Shown one piece after another: positions 34,180 through 43,769 of a stretch of 64,000 bases of DNA. The translations under genes and the position numbers were made by a program. Origin of the DNA: Sphingomonas sp. Leaf230 (lineage in GTDB: Bacteria > Pseudomonadota > Alphaproteobacteria > Sphingomonadales > Sphingomonadaceae). Within the stretch, counting starts at the first letter, position 1, and every line of letters starts with the position of its first letter. The notes beneath the pieces were generated by a model, which was given only the letters and a program-made list of their open reading frames with translations, did not search any database and was not told the DNA's origin. The DNA lies in assembly GCF_001421745.1 (NCBI RefSeq), contig NZ_LMKW01000001.1, positions 62,001 through 126,000 on the forward strand. The letters are read 5' to 3'.

Positions 34180-37100
34180 CCGAAGAGGTCGTTCTTCCAA
34201 AGCGCCGGATCGCTTGGTGGCGATGGATCGCAAGCGCGGTCATGGCACTGCTCGTGATCGTCGGTACCGCGTTGTTGATCGTCGACACCGACATCGGCCA
34301 CCGTTTCGTCGCGGACCGGATCGCGGCGATCAAGACGGCGAATGGCTTGCGCTTCACGGTCGGGCGGATTGATGGCTCATTATACGGCGACACGCGCCTG
34401 ACGGATCTCCGCGTGTACGATCTGGAAGGGCTGGTCTTCCAGGCGCCCAACGTCACGCTCGACTGGTCGCCGTTCGACTGGTTCTCGAACCGCCTCGAGA
34501 TCCGCCGGCTGATCGTCGATCGCGCGATCCTGACGCATACCCCGCGCACCCGGCCCTCGAAGACGCGCGGCCCGATACTCCCCGACTTCGACATTCATAT
34601 CGGCAAGCTCTCGGTCGGCCGCCTTACGCTGGCGAAGCGCGTGCTCGGGACCCAAAGGATCGCGACGCTCGAAGGCCGCGCGGACATCCGCTCCGGCCGC
34701 GCACTCGTCGATCTCAAGGCCCGCGTCGCCGGCAGCGACGACCTGAAGCTTCGGATCGATGCCGAGCCGGCGCGCGACCGTTTCGACCTCGACGTCGCCG
34801 CGAAGGGGGCCGCGGGCGGCGTGCTCGCGCGGATGGTGAAGGCGAAGGGCCCGGTCGCGCTCGCGGTCACCGGCGACGGTAGCTGGGCGAAGTGGAACGG
34901 CCGCGCGAACGGCATCGTCGGCACGACGCGCGTCGTCGATCTCGCGCTCGCGCAGGTCGCCGGCCGCTACACGCTGTCGGGCACGCTCGCGCCATCGTCG
35001 CTGCTGAAGGGGCGGCTGCAAAAGCTGACCGCGCCGCGTATCCTGGTCAACGGCAGCGCCGGGTTCGCCAACCGCCGCCTCGACGGCCAGCTGTCGCTGC
35101 GCACCCCCGCGCTGGCGGTCGACACGACCGGCATCATCGATCTCGCCACCAACGCCTATCGTGACGTGCGGATCAAGGCACGGCTGCTGCGGCCGCCCGC
35201 GTTGTTCGACAACATGACCGGCAACATGGTCGAGCTTCGCGCGATCCTCGACGGCCCGTTCGCGACCGCGGCGTTCGACTATCGTCTCGACGCCAGCTGG
35301 TTCGCGTTCGACCAGACCGGGTTCGAGAACGCCCACGCCGCCGGCAAGGGCCGCTTGTCCGCCGCCCCCGTCACCGTTCCGATCCGCTTCACCGCCGCGC
35401 GCGTCACCGGCGTCGGCACCGTCGCGGGCGGGATCTTGCGCAACCTGTCGGTCGACGGCCTGCTCCGCGTGACGCCGACGTTGCTCACCGGCGACGCGCT
35501 CAAGCTCCGCTCCGACAAGCTCACCGGCAGCATCAATCTCGCGGTCGACCTGCGCAACGGCCAGTTCGAGGTCGGCATCAACGGCGGGCTCGGCCGCTAT
35601 CTGATCCCCGGCCTCGGCATCGTCGACGTGAAGTCCACGTTGCGCGTCGTCCCCGGCCCCAACCGCCACGGTACGCGCGTCATCGGCCAGGGCAGCGCGC
35701 AGATGGTGCGGCTCGATAACGCCTTCTTCCGCAGCCTCGCAGGCGGTCTGCCGCGGATCACCACCAACCTCGAACGCACCACCGACGGCATCCTCCACTT
35801 CACCAACCTGGTGCTGACCGCGCCGCAGATCCGGCTGACCGGCAACGGCTATCGTCGTCGCGACGGCACCTTCCATTTCGAGGGAAGCGGGCGCCAACAG
35901 ACCTATGGCCCGGTTCAGCTCGTGCTCGACGGCCAGATCGACAAGCCGACGCTCGACCTCGTCTTCGCCAGCCCCAATGCGACGCTCGGCATGTCGAACG
36001 TCCGCGCGCATCTCGATCCGACGCCGCAGGGGTTCGCGTTCACCGCAGCCGGCGGATCGCGGCTTGGGCCGTTCACGACCAATGGCGCGATCCTGTTGCC
36101 GCCGGGCGCCGATGCGACGATCGCCATCGCCGCGCTGAACGTTGCCGGCACCAAGGCGAGCGGTAACATCGCGGTCGTCGATGGCGGCTTCAACGGACAG
36201 CTCGCGGTTGCCGGCGGCGGTATCTCGGGCGAACTTCTGTTCCGTCCGGTCGGGACCGTTCAGCGCATCGAAGGCCATCTCGCCGCCAAGGCCGCGACGC
36301 TCGACACCGTTGCGCTCCGATCGGGCAAGCTTGATTTCGTCACGTTGCTCGATCCCGCCGGCACCTCGATCGAGGCGACCGCAACCGGCCTCGGCCTGCG
36401 TCGCGGCACGCTCAGCCTCGCCCGGTTCAACGGTTCCGCATCGCTGCGCGGCGGCGTCGGGACGATCAAGGCATCGATCGCCGGCTCGCGCGGCCGCGCG
36501 TTCGATATCCAGAGCGTGACTCAGGTGACCGCCAACAGCTACGCGATCTCCGCGCAAGGCACGCTCGACGGTCGCCCACTGAAACTGCTCACCCCCGCGA
36601 TCCTGACTGAGGGCGAAGACGGCTGGCACCTCGCGCCCACCAAACTCAGCTTCGGCGGCGGCGAGGCGCAGGTCGGCGGCCATTTCACCGGCACCAGCAC
36701 CGCGGTCGACGCCAGCCTGACGCGGATGCCGCTAGCGCTTCTCGATATCGGGTATTCCGGGCTCGGGCTCAGCGGTTCGGCATCAGGGCGTTTCAACGTC
36801 GTCACCGCGAACGGCGCCGCGCCGACCGGCAAGGCCGATCTCACGATCCGCGGGCTCAGCCGCGCCGGGCTCGTCCTGTCGTCGCGACCGATCGATGTCG
36901 GCGTCGCGGCGGTGCTCTCGCCCGACAAGCTCGGCCTGCGCGCCGTTATTGCGTCCGCCGGCAAGACGATCGGCCGCGCCCAGGCCCAACTCGCGCCACT
37001 CGGGCAGGGGGACCTCGCCTCGCGTATCACCAACGCCCGCCTGTTCGGCCAGCTCCGCTACAGCGGTCCTGCCGATACGCTTTGGCGGCTCACCGGGGTC

Positions 37101-38321
37101 GAGTTGTTCGACCTGTCGGGCCCTGTCGCGATCGGTGCGGATGTTGTCGGGACGCTCGCCAACCCGACGCTGCGCGGTATCGTCCAGGCGAACGGCGCGC
37201 GGATCGAAAGTGCGACCACCGGCACCGTGCTGACTAATGTCCAGGCGACCGGGCGCTTCGGCGGCTCGCGACTTGTGATCGACCGGTTCGGCGCGGACGC
37301 GGGCAAGGGCGGCCGCGTCACCGGCACCGGCCAGTTCGAATTCGCCGCCGCCGCGGGAGTGGGTCTCGACCTCAAATTGCAGGCCTACAAGGCGGTGATG
37401 ATCAACCGCGACGACATCGGCGCGACCGTCTCCGGGCCGCTGACGTTCAAGTCGAACGGCTCGGGCGGCACGATCGCGGGCGATGTCGTGCTCGACAAGA
37501 GCCGCTACCGCCTCGGCCAGGCCACCGCTGCCAGCGCCGTCCCCCAACTCAACATCCGCGAGATCAACCTGCCCGACGGCGGCGAGGAAGTCGCGACCCC
37601 GACCAAGCCGTGGACGCTGGCGATCAAGGCCCGCGCGCCGAACCAGGTCATGGTCAGCGGCCTCGGCCTTACCAGCGAATGGTCCGCCAACCTCCAGATC
37701 GCCGGCCAGCCCGAGAACCCGGCGATCACCGGCCGCGCGACGCTGATCCGCGGCGACTACGAGTTCGCCGGGCGACAGTTCGAGTTGGCGCGCGGCGTGA
37801 TCCGCTTCGACGGGCAGGTCCCGGCGAACCCGGCTTTGGATATCGAGGCGAATGCGGACTCGACGGGCCTGAGCGCATCGATCCGCGTTACCGGCTACGC
37901 GCTGAAACCCGAGATCGGCTTCACCAGCACGCCAGCATTGCCCGAGGACGAACTCCTCTCGCGGCTGCTGTTCGGTACCTCGATCACCAATCTGTCCGCG
38001 CCCGAGGCTCTCCAGTTGGCAGCGGCGGTCGCGGCGTTGCAGGGCGGTGGCAGCGGCCTCAACCCAATCAACGCGGTACGTCGTGCAGCAGGTCTCGACC
38101 GCCTCCGCATCCTCCCGGCCGATCCGCAGACCGGGCAGGGCACCTCGATTGCGGCGGGCAAATACGTCACCCGGCGCCTCTATGCGGAGATCGTCACCGA
38201 CGGTCAGGGCTATTCCGCCACGCAGGTCGAGTTCCAGGTCACCCGCTGGCTGTCATTGCTGTCGAGCATCTCCACGCTCGGCCGCCAAAGCGCCAACGTC
38301 CGCGTGTCGAAGGATTATTGA
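34176..38321 (+). CDS. tamB: Translocation and assembly module protein TamB (AsmA-like/DUF490)
   Basis: 1381-residue envelope protein anchored by one N-terminal helix (IASAVMALLVIVGTALLIV) with a long periplasmic beta-taco body rich in repeated short strands. The C-terminal TamB domain is evident: NPALDIEANADSTGLSASI, FTSTPALPEDELLSRLLFG and the final QVEFQVTRWLSLLSS. It bridges to TamA and is implicated in phospholipid transport and outer-membrane protein assembly. The start is TTG overlapping the tamA stop (TTGA), implying coupling. Confidence 0.92.
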   Translation: MTEEVVLPKRRIAWWRWIASAVMALLVIVGTALLIVDTDIGHRFVADRIAAIKTANGLRFTVGRIDGSLYGDTRLTDLRVYDLEGLVFQAPNVTLDWSPFDWFSNRLEIRRLIVDRAILTHTPRTRPSKTRGPILPDFDIHIGKLSVGRLTLAKRVLGTQRIATLEGRADIRSGRALVDLKARVAGSDDLKLRIDAEPARDRFDLDVAAKGAAGGVLARMVKAKGPVALAVTGDGSWAKWNGRANGIVGTTRVVDLALAQVAGRYTLSGTLAPSSLLKGRLQKLTAPRILVNGSAGFANRRLDGQLSLRTPALAVDTTGIIDLATNAYRDVRIKARLLRPPALFDNMTGNMVELRAILDGPFATAAFDYRLDASWFAFDQTGFENAHAAGKGRLSAAPVTVPIRFTAARVTGVGTVAGGILRNLSVDGLLRVTPTLLTGDALKLRSDKLTGSINLAVDLRNGQFEVGINGGLGRYLIPGLGIVDVKSTLRVVPGPNRHGTRVIGQGSAQMVRLDNAFFRSLAGGLPRITTNLERTTDGILHFTNLVLTAPQIRLTGNGYRRRDGTFHFEGSGRQQTYGPVQLVLDGQIDKPTLDLVFASPNATLGMSNVRAHLDPTPQGFAFTAAGGSRLGPFTTNGAILLPPGADATIAIAALNVAGTKASGNIAVVDGGFNGQLAVAGGGISGELLFRPVGTVQRIEGHLAAKAATLDTVALRSGKLDFVTLLDPAGTSIEATATGLGLRRGTLSLARFNGSASLRGGVGTIKASIAGSRGRAFDIQSVTQVTANSYAISAQGTLDGRPLKLLTPAILTEGEDGWHLAPTKLSFGGGEAQVGGHFTGTSTAVDASLTRMPLALLDIGYSGLGLSGSASGRFNVVTANGAAPTGKADLTIRGLSRAGLVLSSRPIDVGVAAVLSPDKLGLRAVIASAGKTIGRAQAQLAPLGQGDLASRITNARLFGQLRYSGPADTLWRLTGVELFDLSGPVAIGADVVGTLANPTLRGIVQANGARIESATTGTVLTNVQATGRFGGSRLVIDRFGADAGKGGRVTGTGQFEFAAAAGVGLDLKLQAYKAVMINRDDIGATVSGPLTFKSNGSGGTIAGDVVLDKSRYRLGQATAASAVPQLNIREINLPDGGEEVATPTKPWTLAIKARAPNQVMVSGLGLTSEWSANLQIAGQPENPAITGRATLIRGDYEFAGRQFELARGVIRFDGQVPANPALDIEANADSTGLSASIRVTGYALKPEIGFTSTPALPEDELLSRLLFGTSITNLSAPEALQLAAAVAALQGGGSGLNPINAVRRAAGLDRLRILPADPQTGQGTSIAAGKYVTRRLYAEIVTDGQGYSATQVEFQVTRWLSLLSSISTLGRQSANVRVSKDY

Positions 38322-38359
38322 AGGATGATCGCGCACGCCGGTTTCGCTAGAAAGAACGC

Positions 38360-39361
38360 ATGAAGCCCGTCATCTTCGGCCTGTCTGGCCCCGTCCTCAC
38401 CCCCGCCGAACGCGCGTTCTTTGCCGAGTGCGAGCCCGCGGGCTATATCCTGTTCAAGCGCAACATCGTCGATCGCGCGCAGGTGAGGGCGCTGACGGAC
38501 TCGCTCCGCGCGCTGGCCGGACGCCAGGATCTGGCGATCCTGATCGACCAGGAGGGCGGCCGCGTCGCGCGGATGGGACCACCCGAATGGCCCGCATTCC
38601 CCGCTGGCCCGGTATTCGACGCAGCCTATGAACGCGCACCGATGACCGCGATCCAGGCAGCGCGAGCGAATGCCCAGGCGCTGGGCGTGATGCTCAGCGA
38701 GGTCGGGATCACAGTCGACTGCCTGCCGCTGCTCGACGTGTCGCAGCCGGACACCACCGAAGCCGTGGCCTCACGCACTTTCGGCTCCGATCCCATGCGT
38801 GTAGCGGCTCTCGGCCGCGCAACGCTGGAGGGACTGGCCGAAGGCGGCGTGGTCGGTGTCGTCAAGCACATGCCCGGCCACGGCCGCGCGCGAGTGGACA
38901 CGCACCACCACCTCCCAACCGTCACCGCGACCGATGCCGAGCTCGAGATCGACCTCGAACCGTTCCGCACGCTCAACCAAGCACCGATGGGCATGACGTC
39001 GCACATCGTCTTCGACGCGTGGGATGCCGACCGCCCCGCGACGCTGTCACCGATCGTGATCGACGAGATCATCCGTCGACGGATCGGCTTCGACGGCCTG
39101 TTGATGACCGACGACATCGACATGAAGGCGCTGTCCGGCACCGCTGGCGACAAGGCAGCGGGCGCGATCGCTGCCGGGTGCGATTTGGTGCTCGACTGCT
39201 GGGCGCGGATGGACGAGATGGTCGAGATCGCCGGGCGGCTGGGGGAAATCTCGGAGGCGTCGCGAGCGAGGCTCGATCGGGCGATGGCGTCGGTCGGGAC
39301 GGGCAAGGGTGATTTTGCGGAGCTGATCGCTACGCGGGATGCGTTGTTGGCGCGGGCCTGA
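38360..39361 (+). CDS. nagZ: Beta-N-acetylhexosaminidase NagZ
   Basis: GH3 enzyme that removes GlcNAc from anhydromuropeptides during cell-wall recycling; cytoplasmic (no signal). Signatures: LIDQEGGRVARMGPPEWPAFP, the catalytic His loop KHMPGHGRARVDTHHHLP and the nucleophile Asp in LMTDDIDMKALSG. 333 residues, normal length. It follows tamB by 38 bases. Recycling partners, an LD-carboxypeptidase and a Mur ligase, lie at 61-63 kb. Confidence 0.95.
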   Translation: MKPVIFGLSGPVLTPAERAFFAECEPAGYILFKRNIVDRAQVRALTDSLRALAGRQDLAILIDQEGGRVARMGPPEWPAFPAGPVFDAAYERAPMTAIQAARANAQALGVMLSEVGITVDCLPLLDVSQPDTTEAVASRTFGSDPMRVAALGRATLEGLAEGGVVGVVKHMPGHGRARVDTHHHLPTVTATDAELEIDLEPFRTLNQAPMGMTSHIVFDAWDADRPATLSPIVIDEIIRRRIGFDGLLMTDDIDMKALSGTAGDKAAGAIAAGCDLVLDCWARMDEMVEIAGRLGEISEASRARLDRAMASVGTGKGDFAELIATRDALLARA

Positions 39362-39375
39362 CTCTAACCCATCAT

Positions 39376-39487
39376 CCCCCCCGGCGAAGGCCGGGGCCCA
39401 GTTGGAAAGGTTGCAGTAACGAAGTGCAACGGTAGTCAGTACCGTTCCTCAACTGCGCCCCGGCCTTCGCCGGGGTGGTGTTGGTGG
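39376..39487. repeat. Complete family B inverted repeat
   Basis: CCCCCCGGCGAAGGCCGGGG ... right arm GCCCCGGCCTTCGCCGGGGT then GGTGTTGGTGG. Same structure as 11250-11369 with a different spacer (GCAGTAACGAAGTGCAACGG). Confidence 0.85.
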
Positions 39488-39495
39488 AGGGGCCC

Positions 39496-39631
39496 CCGTT
39501 CGTCCTGAGTAGCCGCTGAGCTTGTCGAAGCGGCGTATCGAAGGACAGGTTGGCGTGCGGAACCCATGCTTCGATACGCGCCTTCGATACGGCTCTGACG
39601 AGCCTACTCAGTCGCTACTCAGCACGAACGG
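39496..39631. repeat. Long dispersed inverted repeat, family F
   Basis: CCGTTCGTCCTGAGTAGCCG ... CGCTACTCAGCACGAACGG, second copy of the element at 31645. With the family B copy it occupies the 304-base gap between nagZ and map. Confidence 0.75.
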
Positions 39632-39665
39632 AATGGGGATGCGAACGGCCACGCGTTCCCCCCCG

Positions 39666-40439
39666 TCACCCCAACCCCCGAGCCCGCTCGTCCCGCCGCA
39701 GCGTCAGCACCTCGACCCCGCCGCGCGTCACCGCCACCGTATGCTCGAACTGCGCGGATAGCTTGCCGTCGTCGGTCACCACCGTCCACCCGTCATCCTC
39801 GGTCGACACCTTGCGCGTCCCCTGGTTGATCATCGGCTCGATCGTGAACACCATTCCCTCGCGCAGCGTCATGCCGGTCCCCGCGCGCCCGAAATTGAGC
39901 ACCTGCGGCTCTTCGTGCATCTCGCGGCCGATGCCGTGCCCGCAATAGTCGCGCACCACCGCATAGCCGTGCTTCTTCGCGTGCCGCTCGATCGCAAAGC
40001 CGATATCGCCGAGATGCGCGCCCGCCCGGACCTGCCGGATACCCTGCCACATCGCCTCCTGCGCGACCCGCACGAGGCGCTTTGCGGCGGGTGGAACGTT
40101 CCCGACAAGGTAGGTTTTACTCGAGTCGGCTATGAAGCCGTTCTTCTCGAGGGTGATGTCTAGATTGATGATGTCGCCGTTGCGGATGATGTCGCGAGGG
40201 TTGGGCACGCCGTGGCAGACTACCTGGTTGATCGAGCTGTTGAGGACGTACTCGAAGTCATATTGGCCCTTGCTCGCGGGGCGGGCTTCGAGGTCGTCGG
40301 TGATGAAGCGGTCGACCCTGTCGTTGACCTGCAACGTCGACATTCCCCCCAGGTCCAGCGCGTCGAGCATCTCGAACACCGACGCGAGCAACGCGCCGGA
40401 TATTCGCATCAGCGCCAGTTCGGCGGGCGTCTTCACCAT
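39666..40439 (-). CDS. map: Type I methionyl aminopeptidase
   Basis: Removes initiator Met from nascent proteins. The five metal ligands are visible: Asp in IINLDITLEKNGFIADSSKTY (two Asp), His in YCGHGIGREMHEEP, Glu in FTIEPMINQG and the C-terminal Glu in QFEHTVAVTRGG. 257 residues. It is directly followed (upstream on this strand) by a ParD-like gene ending one base before its start, so the two probably form an operon. Confidence 0.96.
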   Translation of the reverse strand: MVKTPAELALMRISGALLASVFEMLDALDLGGMSTLQVNDRVDRFITDDLEARPASKGQYDFEYVLNSSINQVVCHGVPNPRDIIRNGDIINLDITLEKNGFIADSSKTYLVGNVPPAAKRLVRVAQEAMWQGIRQVRAGAHLGDIGFAIERHAKKHGYAVVRDYCGHGIGREMHEEPQVLNFGRAGTGMTLREGMVFTIEPMINQGTRKVSTEDDGWTVVTDDGKLSAQFEHTVAVTRGGVEVLTLRRDERARGLG

Positions 40440-40440
40440 C

Positions 40441-40632
40441 TCAGACTACGCTGACCGAGGCCGCAGCGAGTTGCGCGGTGACGATATCATTGAACGAAAG
40501 CGTCGGGTTGGCCTCGGCGAGCATGCCGATCTTCATCCAGAACTCCGCCTGCGCATTGATCGACCGGCACAGCACCTGACTCGCCCGCCGCGCATCCTCG
40601 TGCAGCGCGTCGTCGATCTTCACGATACCCAT
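40441..40632 (-). CDS. ParD-like family protein
   Basis: 63 residues, ribbon-helix-helix-like, beginning MGIVKIDDALHEDARRAS with the conserved NAQAEFWMKIGMLAEANP. This matches the ParD_like family (PF11903), which is usually found without a toxin. Here too no ParE/RelE-like gene is adjacent; its neighbour is map, so a true toxin-antitoxin role is doubtful. Confidence 0.85.
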   Translation of the reverse strand: MGIVKIDDALHEDARRASQVLCRSINAQAEFWMKIGMLAEANPTLSFNDIVTAQLAAASVSVV

Positions 40633-40738
40633 TCAAGCCTCACATTCACTCTGACCATACGAAGCATGTACGGTTCATATGGTCGTGGGTCAAACGTGGA
40701 GGCTGGATGCCTAGCAGCGCGCGCTGTAGCGTCCGGCG

Positions 40739-41461
40739 ATGGACGACGCGCAACTGACTCTGGATCTCGACGGATGGGAGGGGCCGCTCGATCTACTGCT
40801 CTCGCTCGCACGCGGGCAGAAAGTCGATCTGCGGAAGATCTCGATCCTCGCGCTGGTCGAGCAGTATCTGGCGTACGTCGACTCCGCACGCGCGCTCAAG
40901 CTCGAACTCGCGGCCGACTATCTCGTGATGGCCGCATGGCTGGCGTATCTGAAGTCGGCATTGCTCCTGCCGCGCGACCCGCTCGCCGAGCCCGACCCGG
41001 AGAAACTCGCGCTGCGGCTCCAACTGCGGCTCGAACGGCTGAGTGCGATGCGCGAGGCCGGTGCGCGGCTGATGGCGCGGGATCGCACCGGGCGCGACGT
41101 TTTCCTGCGCGGCGCACCCGAGGGGCTGCGGACGGTGCGCAAGGCCGCATGGCAGGCGGAGATATTCGACCTGATCGCCGCGTACGGTCGCATTTCCGCG
41201 CGGACTCGGCCGGTGATGCACGTCGTCGCCGACCGCGAGGTGATGACGCTGGAAGCAGCGCTCGAGCGCGTGTCGATGCTGGTCGGCGAACGAATCGACT
41301 GGAGTGTGATCGAAAGCTTCCTCCCCGAAGCGGGCGAGCGTCTCCGGCGGTCGGCGCTGGCATCGAGCTTCGTTGCGGCACTCGAACTCGCGCGGCAGGG
41401 GAAGATCGAATTGCGCCAGGCGTCACCCTTCGCGCCGCTGTATCTGAGAGCCCGCGCGTGA
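40739..41461 (+). CDS. scpA: Segregation and condensation protein A
   Basis: Kleisin subunit of the Smc-ScpAB condensin. LTLDLDGWEGPLDLLLSLAR and QKVDLRKISILALVEQYLAY are the N-terminal family signature; the winged-helix C-terminus ends EIRQ-like KIELRQASPFAPLYL. 240 residues. It overlaps scpB by four bases (GTGA). Confidence 0.94.
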   Translation: MDDAQLTLDLDGWEGPLDLLLSLARGQKVDLRKISILALVEQYLAYVDSARALKLELAADYLVMAAWLAYLKSALLLPRDPLAEPDPEKLALRLQLRLERLSAMREAGARLMARDRTGRDVFLRGAPEGLRTVRKAAWQAEIFDLIAAYGRISARTRPVMHVVADREVMTLEAALERVSMLVGERIDWSVIESFLPEAGERLRRSALASSFVAALELARQGKIELRQASPFAPLYLRARA

Positions 41462-42060
41462 CCCCACCGGACGACTTCACGCGCGCCGTCGAGGCGGTGC
41501 TGTTCGCAGCCGAGACCCCGCTGACGATCGACGCGATCCGCGCGCATGTCGGCACCGGCGACGTCCGCGCGGCACTCGCCCAACTGACCGCCGACTATGC
41601 CGGTCGCGGCATCGCGATCGTCCGGCGCGGGGAGCGCTGGCAGTTCCAGACCGCGCCGGACATGGCGCACATGCTCCGCCGCGACCGCGAGGAACCGCGC
41701 AAGCTCAGCCGCGCAGGGATCGAGACGCTGGCGATCATCGCGTACCACGAGCCCGTGACCCGCGCGGAAATCGAGGCGATTCGCGGCGTGCAGATCTCGA
41801 AGGGGACGCTCGACGTCCTGATGGAAGCGGGCTGGGTGAAGCCGGCCGGGCGGCGCGAGATGCCGGGACGCCCGCTGATGTTCGCGACCACGCCTGCATT
41901 CCTCGTCCATTTCGGCCTCCAGAGCCGCCGCGACCTGCCCGGAATCGACGATCTGCGCGCCGCCGGGCTGCTCGATCCGGTCGATCTGGCGTTCGATCGC
42001 CTCGAAGATGGCGAAGACGACCGGGAAGATGGCGAGGTGGCTGGCAAAGCGGCAGGATGA
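41458..42060 (+). CDS. scpB: Segregation and condensation protein B
   Basis: 200-residue tandem winged-helix protein that binds ScpA. FTRAVEAVLFAAETPLTIDA, LSRAGIETLAIIAYHEPVTR and RGVQISKGTLDVLMEAGWV are characteristic. The start is GTG 41458 overlapping the scpA stop. The much longer open frame reaching back to 40132 is accidental. tatA follows 35 bases later. Confidence 0.94.
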   Translation: MTPPDDFTRAVEAVLFAAETPLTIDAIRAHVGTGDVRAALAQLTADYAGRGIAIVRRGERWQFQTAPDMAHMLRRDREEPRKLSRAGIETLAIIAYHEPVTRAEIEAIRGVQISKGTLDVLMEAGWVKPAGRREMPGRPLMFATTPAFLVHFGLQSRRDLPGIDDLRAAGLLDPVDLAFDRLEDGEDDREDGEVAGKAAG

Positions 42061-42095
42061 GGCTTAGATAGGGTTCAGTTTCCAGGAGAATTGCC

Positions 42096-42341
42096 ATGGG
42101 CGGTTTTAGCCCGATTCACTTGCTCGTTCTCGCGGTCGTCGCGATCCTCCTCCTCGGCGGCGGCCGATTCTCCAGCCTGATGGGCGACGTTGCCAAGGGC
42201 GTGAAGAACTTCAAGAAGGGCATGTCCGAGAACGACGACGAGACGCCGGCCAAGCCATCGGCGCGGATCGAAGCGCAGAAGACTGCCGATCCCGCGTTCG
42301 ATCGCGACGGCAATCGCGTCCGTGACGACCGTCCTGCCTGA
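42096..42341 (+). CDS. tatA: Twin-arginine translocase subunit TatA
   Basis: 81 residues: one N-terminal membrane helix (GFSPIHLLVLAVVAILLLGG), the hinge, then an amphipathic helix with VAKGVKNFKKGM and a charged tail. It polymerises to form the Tat pore. CAGGAGAA precedes ATG 42096. First gene of tatABC; the Tat-signal peptidase at 9941 is one likely client. Confidence 0.95.
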   Translation: MGGFSPIHLLVLAVVAILLLGGGRFSSLMGDVAKGVKNFKKGMSENDDETPAKPSARIEAQKTADPAFDRDGNRVRDDRPA

Positions 42342-42379
42342 AGCCGGCAGAGTTGACGACCCTAGATAGGCGCGGCTGA

Positions 42380-42904
42380 ATGTTCGATATCGCGCCCTCC
42401 GAGTTTCTGCTCGTGGCTTTCGTCGCGCTCGTCGTGATCGGTCCCAAGGATCTGCCCAAGGCGATGCGCGTGGTCGGCTATTGGGTCGGCAAGGCGCGTG
42501 GCGTCGCGCGGCAATTCCGCTCGGGCTTCGATTCGATGGTCCGCGAGGCCGAACTCGAAGAGATGGAAAAGCGCTGGGCGTCGGAAAACGAACGCATCAT
42601 GCGCGAGCATCCACAGACGGGCACGGACTCGACGGCCGATACCACGCAGGTGGTGCACTCGCCGGAGACGGAGGAGCACCGTCGCGATTATCGGTCCGTC
42701 GATCATACCGATGAGCCGGTGATGGTCGAGAAACCCGTGGTGGCTGCTGCTTCGGAGCATGCTTCGCCGGTACCGGCCGAGCAGGAGCATAAGCCATTGG
42801 CGGATCGCGGTCCGGACCTGTTCGACGGACCGCTGGATACGCCAGCCGCGACCGCACCCCATCCCGGCGACAAGACCGGCAAGTCCGACGTGGCGTCATC
42901 GTGA
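42380..42904 (+). CDS. tatB: Twin-arginine translocase subunit TatB
   Basis: 174 residues. MFDIAPSEFLLVAFVALVVIGPKDLP contains the membrane helix and Glu8 and GPKDLP hinge characteristic of TatB; GYWVGKARGVARQFRSGFD forms the amphipathic helix, followed by a long acidic tail. Forms the substrate-receptor complex with TatC. Confidence 0.95.
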   Translation: MFDIAPSEFLLVAFVALVVIGPKDLPKAMRVVGYWVGKARGVARQFRSGFDSMVREAELEEMEKRWASENERIMREHPQTGTDSTADTTQVVHSPETEEHRRDYRSVDHTDEPVMVEKPVVAAASEHASPVPAEQEHKPLADRGPDLFDGPLDTPAATAPHPGDKTGKSDVASS

Positions 42905-42947
42905 ACGCAGCGGGCGTGACTATCCTCCATAACGCCGAAAGCCAGAC

Positions 42948-43730
42948 ATGAGCGAGATCGACGAAAGCCGGGCGCCGTTGCTCGACCATCTGATCGAGCT
43001 ACGGCGGCGGCTGCTTTACTGCATCGCCGCGCTGGTCGTGACGTTCGCAGTGGCGATGTATTTCGCCGAGAACATCTTCGGCTTCCTGGTTCACCCGCTG
43101 CTCGCAGCCGGCCAGAACAAGGTCATCTATACCGAGATCTTCGAGGCGTTTTTCGTCCAGATCAAGGTCGCGTTCTTCGCCGCGATGATGCTGTCGTTTC
43201 CGGTGATCGCGAACCAGGTGTGGCAGTTCGTCGCACCCGGCCTGTACAAGAAGGAACGCGGCGCGTTGCTGCCGTTCATCCTTGCGACGCCGGTGCTGTT
43301 CCTAACGGGTGCTGCGATGGCCTATTACGTCGCGATCCCAATGGCGCTGCACTTCCTGCTCGGTTTCGACGGCATGGTCGGTGGCATTCACCGCGAAGCG
43401 CTGCCGGCGATCGGCAATTACCTCTCGTTCACGATGCAGTTCCTGTTCGGCTTCGGCATCTCGTTCCTGTTGCCGGTCCTGCTGATGCTGCTGGAGCGGG
43501 CAGGGATCGTCACGCGCAAACAACTGATCGGCGCGCGGCGCTATGCGATCGTCGCGGCGTTCGCGATTGCAGCGGTGCTGACGCCGCCGGATATCGGCTC
43601 GCAGCTGCTGCTCGCGATCCCGCTGGTGATCCTGTACGAACTCGCACTGATCGGGATCTGGTTCACCGAGCGCAGCCGGGCGAAGGCCAAAGCGGTCGAG
43701 GGCGACTCCACCGACATCGTCGAGAGCTGA
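42948..43730 (+). CDS. tatC: Twin-arginine translocase subunit TatC
   Basis: Six-helix inner-membrane protein, 260 residues, that binds the RR signal. The N-terminal motif PLLDHLIELRRRLLYC and the cytoplasmic loop QVWQFVAPGLYKKERG are strongly conserved; the late segment AVLTPPDIGSQLLLAIPLVILYE is also typical. The operon ends at the hairpin terminator at 43770. Confidence 0.97.
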   Translation: MSEIDESRAPLLDHLIELRRRLLYCIAALVVTFAVAMYFAENIFGFLVHPLLAAGQNKVIYTEIFEAFFVQIKVAFFAAMMLSFPVIANQVWQFVAPGLYKKERGALLPFILATPVLFLTGAAMAYYVAIPMALHFLLGFDGMVGGIHREALPAIGNYLSFTMQFLFGFGISFLLPVLLMLLERAGIVTRKQLIGARRYAIVAAFAIAAVLTPPDIGSQLLLAIPLVILYELALIGIWFTERSRAKAKAVEGDSTDIVES

Positions 43731-43769
43731 CCCGCCGCGGGGCCTATACGAACCGCAAGGCCAGTACGA

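Noticed and set aside
34380-36683. 767-codon minus-strand frame inside tamB
   Set aside because: No domain, Ala/Arg/Asp-dominated, and the plus strand encodes a clear TamB; it is a shadow.
40441-40632. Possible toxin-antitoxin module
   Set aside because: Only a ParD-like gene is present and no toxin frame lies beside it.
40132-41457. Upstream extension of the scpB reading frame
   Set aside because: The region before GTG 41458 overlaps map antisense, the ParD-like gene and scpA, with no domain.
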